64,000 nucleotides of DNA from Lucinisca nassula (GCA_963580285.1 OY757017.1:112625245-112689244), one strand, 5' to 3'; shown: positions 33,667 through 44,010, numbered from the stretch's first letter. Numbers and translations: made by a program. Notes: a model not told the origin generated them from the letters alone.

Positions 33667-33916
33667 CATTAGGAAAACACGCCTATACAGATGCAAACTT
33701 TCTCGCCGAGAAAAAGAAAAGTTTAAGATGAAAATTTGTGATATTTTTCTTCTTTCTGCTCAAAATATAGATTGTTGGTACTCGTTAGAACCGCCTAATC
33801 AAGGTTGTTCTAGAGCAGAAATAAGAAAAATACGGTTTACCCCTGTAAACCCCATTTTACTATATATAAATGTGGGTTCGAGGGGGTAAGAATTATATAG
33901 GCGTGTTTTCGTGATG
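33667..33916 (-). mobile_element. Family A MITE, shortened hairpin
   Basis: CATTAGGAAAACACGCC to GGCGTGTTTTCGTGATG. The second arm is reduced to AAGGTTGTTCTAGAGCAG. T lies on both sides. Confidence 0.85.
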
Positions 33917-34484
33917 TACATTATATTAGTTTTGTAAGGATTGTGCAACATTATCTGGCACGCTTTAAAGACTTAAATGTTTGATCATTTAATTAAACAA
34001 CCTCGTCGGAGATTCATTAATTATGCATCACCGCTAACAGTGTTTGGATCATAAAATCATTTCATCTTTAATGGCCTTAGTTGAAATAGTCACAATCTCT
34101 GTAAATAAAACTTAAATGACATATTTTTTCTTTAATACCGTGCATTTCGCGGCCTGGGAATAATTAAAGGATATATTTAATGACATTATTTCTTGTTAGA
34201 AGCGATTTGCATGTCGTGCTCTTGTAAGATTCGACACGAGTGAGACAATTCACAAATGCCCACAACGTATTTGTTATGCCAAATATATTCTTGGGTTTTC
34301 TCCTTATCTGGAGCTAAATCTATGAAAACACTAATTCTTTGCATGTTAGACTGCATTTAAGAGGAGACCAGACAGGATGAACCGAAGAAAACACTACGCA
34401 AACGAGGACGTGGTGTTTTACATAATTATGCTGAAGGCTCTAAATATCTGACACAGACATAATAAATCAGTACTATTTACCAAG
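33917..34484. other. No recognised feature
   Basis: A-T rich, no repeat shared with the rest of the window and no convincing frame. Confidence 0.5.
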
Positions 34485-34494
34485 AGTTTACGGA

Positions 34495-34815
34495 GCCAGC
34501 CTCGGTAGCTCAGTCGGATGCGCATCTGACTGGTTACCAGGAGGACGCGAGTTCGATACCTGCCGGGGTCGGCAACATTCTTTCGTGGAGATTGATCATG
34601 AAAATATTTCTACAGTCATTCTCCCCCTTCCGCTGATTCAAGAAGGGCAGTTGTCAGTTTCTGGCGAAAGAATATGCACTATGCTGGTTAACCGCTTAAC
34701 AGCTTGCCAAGGAAAAGTGTGGCTTGGTAAGCTGAGCGGCTCAAAACGGATTTAAATTGTGTTGACTGGGCCGTTAAACTCCAATACAAGCAAACAAACA
34801 AACAAACAAACAAAC
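34495..34815 (+). mobile_element. tRNA-derived SINE, type T1
   Basis: The head GCCTCGGTAGCTCAGTCGGA (A box) and GAGTTCGATACCTGCC (B box) is followed by an AACATTCTTTCGTGGAGATT body and the tail TTGACTGGGCCGTTAAACTCC with CAAA repeats. The duplication AGTTTACGGA/AGTTTAAGGA lies at 34485-34494 and 34816-34825. The tRNA-like part is a SINE head, not a functional tRNA gene. Confidence 0.85.
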
Positions 34816-35041
34816 AGTTTAAGGAGTGTCGCTTACCGAGTAAAGTACACACTGAAGACCATATAAGGAAATCCTGGACTGAACACTGGGATAGATATTC
34901 TTATCTTACCCAGGTTGTCCTACCCAGGGATAAGTAAAAAGAATCGAGAATTTACACGCGTGCACTGGTTGAATAGGACGTATAGTATGCCTCCAGTAAG
35001 TTTACCCTCACCCCACGTACAGTGACGTCAAAAACATCACA

Positions 35042-35170
35042 CATCAGGTAAACACGACTATATAATTTTGACCCCCTTGATTTATATTGTGAAACTGGGG
35101 TTTACAGGGGTAAACCTTATTTTTCGTTTTTCTACTCTAAAATATAGATCTTGGGTACTTGTTAGAACCG
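35042..35170 (+). mobile_element. Left half of a family A MITE split by a 10-kb element
   Basis: CATCAGGTAAACACGACTAT through the side hairpin and first hairpin arm, ending GGGTACTTGTTAGAACCG. The matching right half is at 45170-45294 in the same orientation. Confidence 0.85.
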
Positions 35171-35344
35171 GTGTAGCGTGAGATCTTTAAACCCGTGAGA
35201 ACCTTAATACCAAGGTATATCTGCGCATGCGCAAGAAGGCCGTGAGAATTTTCATCCAATTCCTGTTAGCCCTGCCCCATTTGTTTAAAATGTCTAAATA
35301 AATCTGCTTACATTACGAGCTTTAAATAGAACATTTTTTATTAC

Positions 35345-37249
35345 AGGCTTTATTTTTATTTATTTATGTATTTATTTATTCGAAAGATGCCCGTATTAAA
35401 TATGCCATAAATAGGTTTCCATGTGTTCAAAAAGAACAAAATATATATGCGGGTACTATCTATCTATCTCTATATAATCCTCAACCCCCTTCCGAGTGTT
35501 ATTAGGATGGCTGCGCATGGTGTGTTAGTAAGAGAAGTAAAAGTGTGATAGTGCAGAGTTAAAAGAATAAAAGAAAGGTGAGCATAGATGAAAGATTTTG
35601 GGTGTTAGTAAGGAGAGTTTAAAAGCAGGATAAAAGCAGTATTACCTTAAGGGAGCCTGTGGTTTATCGAACTGACCCTTAACTTGAAAGAGTCAAGATC
35701 AGAAACCAGGACGAGATCAGCTGGTAGCCTGTTCCAAAGAACAACCGACATAGGGAAAAATGAATAATAATAATACGAGACAGAGGTGTGTATCTGCCTG
35801 TAAGCCAGAGAGTGGTGACGCGTGTTTGTCGTTAGGCGTTCGAACTGTGACGGAACTGGTATAGCGACCAAACCGTAAACGATTTTATAAAACATTGTAA
35901 GGCGCGTATCATAGCGTCTGAGCTCAAGTGACCGCCATCCAAGCTCACCCATCATGTCTGTAACACTGCTATAGGGGGAGAAATCATTTGTGACCCAACG
36001 GGCTGCCCTCCGCTGCAACATTTCAATCTTGTTAATATTTTCTTTTGTATAGGGGCTCCAAACGGTCGAGGCATATTCTACCTGTGGCCTAACCAAGGTG
36101 TTATATGCCAACGTTTTTATTTCCTGACTTTTTGTTTTAACATTTCTTTTGACGAAGCCGAGGGTCCTGTTTGCACTGGCTGTAATATGTGATATGTGTG
36201 AATTCCAGCTAAGGTCTTTGCTGATGGTCACCCCAAGGTACTTGGCTGAGTCCACACTTTCCAGTTCCTGACCATGCATGAAGTATTGGGTCTTAATTGA
36301 CGTTTTAGATCTAGAGACATGGAGTACCTGACACTTGCTGGGATGAAACTCCATGTCCCAGGTTCGCTCCCAATGCTGAAGTTTTTCAAGGTCAGACTGT
36401 AGAACTTGTGCATCTGCTGGGCTGGACACAGCCAAGTAAACCGCGGTATCATCAGCAAAGAGCCTAACTTGTGACTGAATATTATCCGGTAGGTCATTTA
36501 TGTACAGTAGAAAGAGGAGCGGGCCCAGCACTGACCCCTGGGGCACCCCAGAGGTGACCGGTACCTCATTTGAAAACTCCCCATCTAGTACAACAGTTTG
36601 CGAACGTCCAATTAAGAAGCATTCAATCCATTTTAGTGTTTTACCGGTTATGCCAAAATTTAAAAGTTTATACAATAATTTTAGATGGTTAACTTTGTCA
36701 AAGGCTTTACTGAAGTTCAAAAGTACTAAGTCGGTTTGTTTGCCCAAAGTCAGCTGCCTTGCAAGATCTTCCACAAGCTGAATAAGCTGAGTTTCGCAGG
36801 AGCGTTTTTCACGAAACCCATGTTGCAATTCGTAAAGAACATTGTGCTGAGCTAAATGTTTGGAAATATTGGATGCAATTATATGCTCCATCACCTTGCA
36901 TACTATGCATGTCAAGGAGATAGGCCTATAATTGGCAGGGTCAGTTTTATCACCCTTTTTAAAAAGGGGACAAACTTGAGCTTTTGTCCAATCTGCAGGT
37001 AGTTGACCAGTTTCTAGAGATTTTTCAAACAGCAGGCAGATAACAGGAGCGATTTCTACCCTCAGTTCTTTTAAAACAAGTGGTTTGATTGAATCAGGCC
37101 CTGCAGCCTTATCCGGTTTAAGGTTTGCCAAAAGTTTCAGAACACCATTTAGATCAATATTGATTTCCGGCATGGAAGGGCACTGAGGTTGTAAATTTTC
37201 TGGTAAATTTTCTTGAAACAGATTTAGGGTACATGGATTTCCTTGAACT
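35345..37249 (-). mobile_element. 5'-truncated non-LTR retrotransposon (LINE)
   Basis: The reverse transcriptase ORF is followed on the minus strand by about 300 bp of 3' UTR and a tail of AATAAATAAATACATAAATA type (about 35345-35390). The 5' part, including any endonuclease domain, is absent. The element ends abruptly at the family A MITE at 37250. Confidence 0.85.
35647..37248 (-). CDS. Non-LTR retrotransposon reverse transcriptase, 5'-truncated
   Basis: Reverse transcriptase of a LINE, which in an intact element copies its RNA into DNA at the target site. The first ATG is at 37173 (508 codons to the stop), and the frame stays open for another 25 codons up to the MITE at 37250, so the true start is lost. 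Numbered from that ATG, the visible motifs are LKPDKAAGPDSIKP (18-31), NYRPISLTC (81-89), SKAFDKVNH (155-163), SGVPQGSVLGPLLFLLYIND (208-227) and FADD (239-242). These are followed by the thumb region with AARWVTNDFSPYSSV. The pattern resembles the Jockey/CR1 group. The first catalytic residue of motif A, normally Asp in LLDFSKAFD, is Asn here (residue 153, codon AAC at 36715-36717), a single-base change that should abolish activity. No endonuclease domain is present. The otherwise intact frame suggests fairly recent insertion. Confidence 0.9.
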   Translation of the reverse strand, partial: VQGNPCTLNLFQENLPENLQPQCPSMPEINIDLNGVLKLLANLKPDKAAGPDSIKPLVLKELRVEIAPVICLLFEKSLETGQLPADWTKAQVCPLFKKGDKTDPANYRPISLTCIVCKVMEHIIASNISKHLAQHNVLYELQHGFREKRSCETQLIQLVEDLARQLTLGKQTDLVLLNFSKAFDKVNHLKLLYKLLNFGITGKTLKWIECFLIGRSQTVVLDGEFSNEVPVTSGVPQGSVLGPLLFLLYINDLPDNIQSQVRLFADDTAVYLAVSSPADAQVLQSDLEKLQHWERTWDMEFHPSKCQVLHVSRSKTSIKTQYFMHGQELESVDSAKYLGVTISKDLSWNSHISHITASANRTLGFVKRNVKTKSQEIKTLAYNTLVRPQVEYASTVWSPYTKENINKIEMLQRRAARWVTNDFSPYSSVTDMMGELGWRSLELRRYDTRLTMFYKIVYGLVAIPVPSQFERLTTNTRHHSLAYRQIHTSVSYYYYSFFPMSVVLWNRLPADLVLVSDLDSFKLRVSSINHRLP

Positions 37250-37524
37250 TATTATGAAAACACGCGTGTATTTTAAACCCCATTAAGCTCCACTTTTATA
37301 CAGTAAAACTGGCGTTTAAAGCGGCGTATATTATTTTCATATTTCCGCTGGAAAACTAAGATTGTAGGTACTCGTTAGAACCGTCTCGGCTAAGTGCTTC
37401 TAACGAGTACCTACAATCTATGTTTTCCAGCGGAAAATTAATATGAAAAACATCAGAATATTTTATCTAAAAAAAATAATCGTAAAATTTCACTTTATTT
37501 TTAATGGGCGTGTTCTCGAAATTG
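37250..37524 (+). mobile_element. Family A MITE, diverged subtype
   Basis: TATTATGAAAACACGCGTG to GGGCGTGTTCTCGAAATTG. The hairpin arms are variant (CTGGAAAACTAAGATTGTAG and inverse), with a less symmetric centre TCTCGGCTAAGTGCT. It abuts the truncated end of the LINE. Confidence 0.75.
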
Positions 37525-37625
37525 TAAAAAAAAACAAGTTCTGTAGAAATTTTAAAATTATTTTTCTTACTAAATGGATTGGAACACTTTAGCATAGCCT
37601 GATCTCAATATAAGTGCCATTTTAC

Positions 37626-37665
<40 letters not shown>

Positions 37666-37697
37666 TAACAATAATAATAACAATTATAATAAATAAT
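37626..37697. repeat. (TAA)n microsatellite, target of element F
   Basis: AAT/TAA repeats ending TAAATAAT (37690-37697). The same eight bases follow element F at 38784-38791, and the microsatellite continues beyond. Confidence 0.9.
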
Positions 37698-38783
37698 GGA
37701 AGTGGCTAGCCGTCCGGTACCGGACGACCAGCCTACGAGTCTGCCCGTCCGGTACCGGACGACTAGCCAGCCCACGTAGGAATGGCTAGCCGTCCGGTAG
37801 TAAATTTAAATCTATCATTTTATATAGGATATGCGTTCAAAATAATATTACCCAAATTATGCTGCAATGAGAATATTTCTAAGTTACTCTAATTGTATTC
37901 TTACCACCTGTTTGTCGCCATTTTTTCTAATAAATTTCAGAAATGGACATAATTGTAAATGACCCTGATGCAATAGACTGTCCGGGCACTGTGACATCTG
38001 CAATCTGAAAATGTTTGTCCGATGCTGAGCTTGATATTTATCGTGATAGATTAACATTAAATTTTGGGAGCATATTAATTTCACATATCAGTTCAACTTG
38101 GTAGGTACAAAGAAATATCAGTTAGGGGTAATTATCTGGTTAGCATGGCACACATAAAGGCAACGATCCGAAACACCATGAGTAGAGCAATTAAGGTAAT
38201 AATCCTATGTATTGGGACAGATAGGCTCCAGCAAATAATGCAGTCCCAGACCAGAATGCTCCTGAAGCAGGGTCAACACTGTTTGCCATTCCATCTGCAC
38301 CTTTTGGACTCTTTGCTAGATCGTGAACAATTTTTTTTTAATTTTAGGAGAATAACTGCAAGTCATTAATTTCCTTATTTTTAAGGATTTCACGGTACTG
38401 CTCATTTGCTATTATTAGTTGTTTTTCGCGACGCTTGGATCAAATGTTTTAATACCTAAATGCCGCATTTACATAAAGAAAGGAAAGGTAAAATATATAA
38501 ACTTTAAGCCTTACCGATACGAATGTGTTTATTTTCCTTATTTTTTAAATGACGGGCGAGGAAAATCTCAATGACATTTACATAGTCTCAAAGTAGGAAC
38601 TATTTAGCATCCAGTAGCCTATATGAAATGAGAGACTCAAACTTACTACCGGACGGCTAGCCATTCCTACGCGGGTTGGCTAGCCGTCCGGTACCGGACG
38701 AGCAGACTCGTTGGCTGGTCGTCCGGTACCGGACGGGCAGACTCGTAGTCTGGTCGTCCGGTACCGGACGGCTAGCCACTGCC
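37698..38783. mobile_element. Element F: 1,086-bp transposon, 8-bp target duplication, palindromic 14-mer arrays
   Basis: Termini GGAAGTGGCTAGCC and the inverse GGCTAGCCACTGCC, with TAAATAAT duplicated exactly on both sides. Each end carries about 100-140 bp of inverted sequence built from the palindrome GTCCGGTACCGGAC, with GACTAGCC/GGCTAGCC and CAGACTCG spacers: two full copies at the left and three at the right. The 0.84 kb between them is A-T rich with short frames only (38145-38369 the longest) and no recognisable transposase, so the element is non-autonomous. An 8-bp duplication is typical of hAT, and 8-9 bp with GG-starting ends also fits Merlin; the superfamily is undecided. Confidence 0.85.
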
Positions 38784-38791
38784 TAAATAAT

Positions 38792-39169
38792 AATGATAAT
38801 ATTAATAATAATCCGAGGCTTAGAGAAAACATGTACACTCTTACCTTTTCAGTTCTACGGTGTATTCCTAGCTTCCAAAGGATATTGAACCCTTCATGGA
38901 ATTTAAATTTTGGTGATTAATATGTGTGATTTATGGTTTGACATTTCCTGTTGTCCCCATGCTAATCAAAACACACTGACTAATTTTCACACCTTTCTGC
39001 TTATATGGGGTAATAATGCCCAATGTCAACCAAACAGGTTTTCTCTTAACCGTTTCAATGAAAAAAAAAATGAAAACACAGAAGTAATTACCGAACCCAC
39101 TGCTCACTTCAACCAATCAAAATCGACCCCACCAACCGGGGCTTGAAGAAACAAATGGGCTGCATGGTG
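38792..39169. other. No gene; short repeat S head at the end
   Basis: Unrecognised sequence followed by an S head fragment, CCACCAACCGGGGCTTGAAG (about 39128-39165), next to TAGG repeats. Confidence 0.45.
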
Positions 39170-39261
39170 ACCAGGTAGGTAGGTATGTAGATAGGGTGAA
39201 TGGTCTGGTGGACATATAGGTAGGTAGGTATGCTTACTTTTAACTTCTTCCTTCGACGTTG

Positions 39262-39525
39262 TTTGTTTGTTTGTTTGTTTGATTTGAGGTTTAAAGTCCC
39301 CGTCAACACTTTATAGGTCATGTTGGAGACGTTGCTTCCAATTTTGTGAGACTTTTACCCGACATTGAGATGAAATTACATTTCAAGCCCTGTCGCCCAA
39401 TGAAACCAATAGGGTTTATAAGCATGGACGGGCCGACTCGCACCGCTTTGCCTGGGCAGTCTTATAGCCTCAAAGCGTGGAAGCATCATGCTGCATTTCT
39501 TCAAGCCCCGATGGGCGGGGGCCAA
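39262..39525 (-). mobile_element. Repeat S, internally deleted
   Basis: CAAA tail, GACGGGGACTTTAAACCTCA and CATTGGGCGACAGGGC. The GCTTAGAGGATCTAAGC region is replaced by a short join to AAGCGTGGAAGCATCATG. Confidence 0.75.
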
Positions 39526-40275
39526 CCTTCGACGTTGTAGGTAGGTAGGTATGGGCGCCGTTTTACAATTTAATCCGTATTTATAGATATCCATAAATCG
39601 AATTAAGGATATCCATAATTTGATTTATGGATATCCATAAATCAGCCGAATAAGGAATATCCATAATTCGAATTATGGATATTGATAAATAGAATTATGG
39701 ATACCCACAATTCGATATATGGATATCATTAATAATTCAGATCGATTTATGGATATCAATAATTCGATTTATGGATATCCATAATTCGAATTATGGATAT
39801 CCATAATTCGATTTATGGATATCCATTATTCCTCTGATTTATGGATATCCATAATTCGATTTATGGATATCCATAAATCGATTGATGGATATCCATGATT
39901 CAGATCGATTTATGGACATCCATAATTCGAATTATGGATATCCATAAATCACCGCCAAACCTTTTGGTTTAATTATTTCTCCCTAAGACACGTGGTTGTT
40001 TAATGTAAAAAAATTTAAGGTCTTCATCATCGCTGGGAGATGATGGCCAGTCAAAGGGACCTCTCTGCCGTGCAGCCTTTACAGCCCGTAAGGCTTCCAA
40101 AGCAACGGACGCCATACGCTGAACGCCCGCCATGTGTGCAGTTTAACATCGGAACCAGCCGTAAGATCAGGAAATTCCGGCCAACGCATCCTGTCCCTCT
40201 GGAATCACCTCTATGAGGACTGCGCACCTAAAATGATCCAAACAGGCAATCCGTGCTTGCTTTCGGGAGAATTCA

Positions 40276-40365
40276 CGAAGAAAGAATAACTGCACCCTTC
40301 TAAATAAGCTTTTTAAAGCAGAATTAGTCTTAATTTTAGGTGGTCTTAATAGCAGAATTCCACTG
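40276..40365. mobile_element. Element D fragment
   Basis: Right part of the pogo-like element seen at 54406-54611: AATAACTGCACCCTTCTAAA, TTAATTTTAGGTGGTCTTAA and AGCAGAATTCCACTG. Confidence 0.7.
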
Positions 40366-40575
40366 TGTATATAGTATTAACATATATCCATATAATACTC
40401 TACTTGAGATGTATGGAGTACCAGGCAGATTCAGATATACATCCTGGCCCCCGTCCATTGTTGCTTGGAGAAACAGATTTGGCTGCATGAGCTGAGAGTA
40501 ATGGTAAACCGTTTAGAAGGCCTTAGCCTGTCCAAACAAAGTCGTGCGAGTCATTGGGCGAAAGGGATTGAGATG

Positions 40576-41231
40576 TTTGTTTGTTTGTTTGTATTTGAGT
40601 TAAACGGCCCAGTCAACACTAATTTAGGTCATTTTTGGGCCGGTCAGTTTAACTATCCACACTTTTTCTGGGCAGGCTTATACGTAAGCAGTGTGTGTGT
40701 GAATTCGGGTTTAACGTCGCTTTCAACAATTTTTCAGTCATATCACGACGGTGTCTGGTTGCGACAGGGAGCTCAATGCTCACTTTTATAGTGCTGCCTC
40801 ACTGAAGTATCATGTCCCAGACACATTACATGATACAACACCTAGTCACATTATCCTGACACTGGGACGACCAGTCCTAGCTCTTCCTCGTAAATCTGAG
40901 TGCCAAGCGAGGAGCAGCTAGTACCATTTTTAATGACTTTGGTATGTCGCGGCCCGGGATCGAACCCGTGACCTCCCGTACCCCGGAGCGGACAATCTAC
41001 CAACTTAGCTATCGGGGCCGGTATACGTACGCAGTTAACCAGACCTGTGCACATTCTTTCGCCAGAAACTGACAACTGCCCTTCTTGAATCAGCGAAAGG
41101 GAGAGAATGACCGTAGAATATATTTCATGACCAATCTTCACGAAAGAATGTTGCCGACCCTGGCAAGTATCGAACCCGCGTCCCGCTGATCACCAGCCAG
41201 ACGCGCATCCGACTGAGCTATCGAGGCCGGC
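40576..41231 (-). mobile_element. tRNA-SINE T1 nested in S and itself interrupted by T2
   Basis: Minus strand: the head CCTCGATAGCTCAGTCGGAT, B box GGGTTCGATACTTGCC, body GAAGGGCAGTTGTCAGTTTC and tail GACTGGGCCGTTAACTC. An exact 12-bp duplication GGGATTGAGATG lies on both sides. Confidence 0.9.
40692..41021 (-). mobile_element. tRNA-SINE T2 nested in T1
   Basis: Minus strand: CCGATAGCTAAGTTGGTAGA head, GGTCACGGGTTCGATCCCGG B box, body with GTGAGGCAGCACTATAAAAG, and the tail GCGACGTTAAACCCGAATTC with CA repeats. The 13-bp duplication TATACGTAAGCAG/TATACGTACGCAG lies at 40679-40691 and 41022-41034. The central GCAGCACTATAAAAGTGAGC region resembles molluscan V-SINE type elements, from memory. 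Confidence 0.9.
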
Positions 41232-41465
41232 GGGATTGAGATGTCATTTCATCTCAGTGAAGGCTTAATGCCCAACATAAATGGATGCGACATCTCCAAA
41301 ATGACATAAATAGTACTGAAGGGGACGTTAAACCTCAAATCAAACAAAACATATCTCTCCTTCACCATAGGCCACCACTAAGCCTACCCTACATTACCTC
41401 CACCTCCATCCCGGCTTTTATTACTTACACACCCAAATCGTAAACCTGACGCGAAAAGTCGAGTT

Positions 41466-41500
41466 TTTTTTTTTTTTTTTTGGGGGGGGGGGGGGGGGGC
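41466..41500. repeat. Poly-T/poly-G tract
   Basis: About 17 T followed by about 18 G. Confidence 0.9.
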
Positions 41501-41849
41501 ATAGGGAGCAGTCATTATTTATTAGGTTTATTTGCAGAGTTGAATTATGGATATCCAAAATTCGATTTATGGATATCCATAAATCAGCCGAATAATGGAT
41601 ATCCATAATTCGATTTAAGGATATCCATAATTCGATTTATGGATATCCATATTTCGATCTAAATTAATGATATCCATAAATCGATTTATGGATATCCATA
41701 ATTCGATTTATGGATATCAATAAATCAGCCGAATAATGGATATCCATAATTCTAATTATGGATATCCATAAATAATTATGGATATCTATAAATACGGATT
41801 AAATAGTAAAACGGCGCCCCATAGGTAGGAAGTTGGGTAGATATATTTT

Positions 41850-42168
41850 GTTTGTTTGGTTGATTTGAGGTTTAACGTCCCCGTCATCACGGTACATGTC
41901 ATTTTGGGGACGTTGCTTTCATTTTTGTGTGACTTATGCCCGACATTGAGATGAAATGACATCTCAAGCCCTGTCGCCCAATGAAACCTATAGGGTTTCA
42001 TTGGGCGACATTCATTGAAGCATGAACGGTCCGACTCCGACCTCTTTGCCTGGGCAGGCTTAGAGCCTCTATGCGGTTTACCAGTACTCGTGTGCGGTCG
42101 GTTTCAGCTCTGCGCGGAGACATCATGCAGCTCATATATTTCTTGAAGCCCCGATGGGCGGATGCGAC
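41850..42168 (-). mobile_element. Repeat S copy
   Basis: CAAA tail, GACGGGGACGTTAAACCTCA, and a head truncated at CCGATGGGCGGATGCG. It contains a local inverted duplication of CAATGAAACCTATAGGGTTTC. Confidence 0.8.
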
Positions 42169-42204
42169 AGGTAGATAGAGTGGAGGTATGCATGTAGGTA
42201 AGTA

Positions 42205-42484
42205 TATCACGAAAACACGCCTATTCAAATATATTGACAAAATTTTACAACCGAAAACGAAATTTTTCAAATAAAAATCTTGATATTTTTTCCTATTTCT
42301 GCACAAAACATAGATTGTGGGTACTCGTTAGAAACGCATCGGCGCGTCGGTTCTATCGAGTACCCATAATCTATGTTTTTGAGCAGAAATAAGACAAATA
42401 ATAACTATCCCTGTAAACCCAAGTTTTACTGTCTAAAAGTGGGGTTTAAGGGTATCAAAATTATACAGGCGTGTTTGCGTGATG
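42205..42484 (-). mobile_element. Family A MITE in TAGG repeats
   Basis: TATCACGAAAACACGCC to GGCGTGTTTGCGTGATG. The hairpin has several unpaired changes (ACGCATCGGCGCGTCGGTTC). A lies on both sides. Confidence 0.85.
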
Positions 42485-42691
42485 AGGTAGGAATGGTAGG
42501 TTTGGGCTGGTGGCGATGGGTAGGTAGGAAGATCTATAGGAAGGTCGTAGGTAGGAGCGTAGATATGTATGTTTTGTTAGGTAGGTAAGCAGGCAGGAAT
42601 ATAGGTAAGTAGGTATAAAGTACGTACTCGTATATCGATAGGAAGGTATGTAGACGTATAGGTAGGAAGGAATGTAACTAAGCAGGTATGT

Positions 42692-42975
42692 TTTTGTTTG
42701 AATTGGGGGTTTAATGTCCCGTCAACACTAATTAGGTCATTTTGGAGACGTTGAATCCAATTTTGTGGGACCTTTACCCGACATTGAGATGAAATGACAG
42801 CTCCAGCCCTGCCGCCCAATGAAACCAACAGGCTTTGGACGGACTGACTCATTCCATTTTGCCTGGGCAAGCTTTGTGCTTCTAAGCGCTTACCAGTACT
42901 CATGTGAGGTCAGTTACAGCCCTGCATGGAAGCACCATGCAGTCCATCTATTTATCCAAGCCCCAATGGACGGGG
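42692..42975 (-). mobile_element. Repeat S copy, forms a hairpin with a second S head
   Basis: Tail GACGGGACATTAAACCC to the head CCATTGGGGCTTGGATAAAT. At 43010-43043 a second head, CGGGGCTCGAAGAAATAGAT, lies in the opposite orientation. Confidence 0.75.
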
Positions 42976-43437
42976 TATGCAGGTAAGTATGCAGTCCGGC
43001 CCCGCCCACCGGGGCTCGAAGAAATAGATGGACTGCATGGTAGCTAGGTAGGCAGGTAGGTACATAGGTAGGGAAATGATCTGGTGGCTTCGTGGTTCGG
43101 TGGGTAGGTAGATAGAGTATGTGCGTACGTATATCGGTATGAGATAGGTATATAGATAGGTAGGTAGGAATGTAGCTAAATAGGTAGGTAGGTAGCTAGT
43201 TAGGTAGCTAGAGTTGTAGAGCGGCTAAGTATAGATAGATAGGTGGGTAGGTCCGGACTGACGGCCGGACGGACAGACAGACAGACATTAATTTTCTAAT
43301 TTCGAACTTCTTATTTCTAACTTCTATTTTTTATTCTTTCCGCTAACTTCAAACCTTCTGTCTTCTAACTTGGTGGTGCGGTAGGTAAGAATGTTGACAG
43401 GCAGGCCGGTAGATAGATAGGTAGGTAGGAGCGTACG

Positions 43438-43860
43438 TAAAATAGAAGTGAAGGCAATGATCAGGAATCAATACAATTAATCCGCAGACCCTGATGGAAA
43501 GATCAATAGCAGAAAGCCAAAAGGACAGTTACTTTCCTACAAAATGGTCAATTGGCCAGCCAAATCAAAATAATATAAGCGGTACACACAGTCAAAGACA
43601 AGCCATAACAAAAATAAACCGCGACAGAAGAAGCGCCTTGGAACGGTCAGGGGGGGGGGGGGGGGGAGTGGCGGGGCGGGGCGGGGCTTGAATCGATTTT
43701 ACGTGGTCACAGTCCTCGCCCTTAGTTCCGTCGCGATTCAGACAAATAATATGTTCAGTCTGCATGAAGGCCCTTTAACACATCAGTGCAACAGCTCCGT
43801 GAACACAAAAATCAAACCACTGCGGCAGCGATGAAACAACGGTAAGGACTCGACAGCAAG
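43438..43860 (-). repeat. Repeat R copy with G tract
   Basis: AATAGAAGTGAAGGCAATGA, AGAAAGCCAAAAGGACAG and ACCGCGACAGAAGAAGCG, a G run at about 43650-43667, then TTGAATCGATTTTACGTGGT to ACTCGACAGCAAGGG. Confidence 0.85.
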
Positions 43861-43861
43861 G

Positions 43862-44010
43862 GTTTGTCACTCAGTTTTACATCCTACCAACGGAGATGGG
43901 ACCTCGGTTAAAAGACTCATCCGAAAGTCTGTGAAAACCCGGGATCGAATATATGACCCCAGGTCTATGAGGTCAGTAACATAACCACTACACCACAGAG
44001 GCTTCTTCCC
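43862..44010 (-). mobile_element. tRNA-derived SINE, type U
   Basis: Plus strand: TCAGTTTTACATCCTACCAA, ACCTCGGTTAAAAGACTCAT, CCCGGGATCGAATATATGAC and ACCACTACACCACAGAGGC. Confidence 0.8.

Larger units (their letters stand above)
40446..41350 (+). mobile_element. Repeat S interrupted by nested SINEs
   Basis: The head GGCCCCCGTCCATTGTTGC runs to GGGATTGAGATG (40564-40575), resumes at 41232 with the same 12 bases, and ends GGGGACGTTAAACCTCAAAT. The interruption is SINE T1. Confidence 0.85.
39553..41819. mobile_element. Element G: foldback-like, arrays of GGATATCC units at both ends
   Basis: The left end GGGCGCCGTTTTACAATTTA is mirrored at the right by AAACGGCGCCC, and the match continues inward through ATCCGTATTTATAGATATCC (over 45 bp). 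Each end leads into an array (about 39580-39950 and 41543-41797) of short units around GGATATCCATAATTCGA, itself palindromic. The 1.6-kb middle has only SINEs and a pogo-like D fragment, with no transposase. It is embedded in TAGG repeats, so the target duplication cannot be read. Confidence 0.75.

Noticed and set aside
34495..34575. A possible tRNA gene (GGTAGCTCAGTCGGA ... GAGTTCGATACC)
   Set aside because: It is followed by a SINE body and CAAA tail with a target duplication, recurs at 40576-41231, and its stems do not all pair.
39579..39950. GGATATCC array as a centromeric satellite
   Set aside because: It is short, irregular and matched inversely by an array at the other end of a bounded element, which fits transposon ends better.
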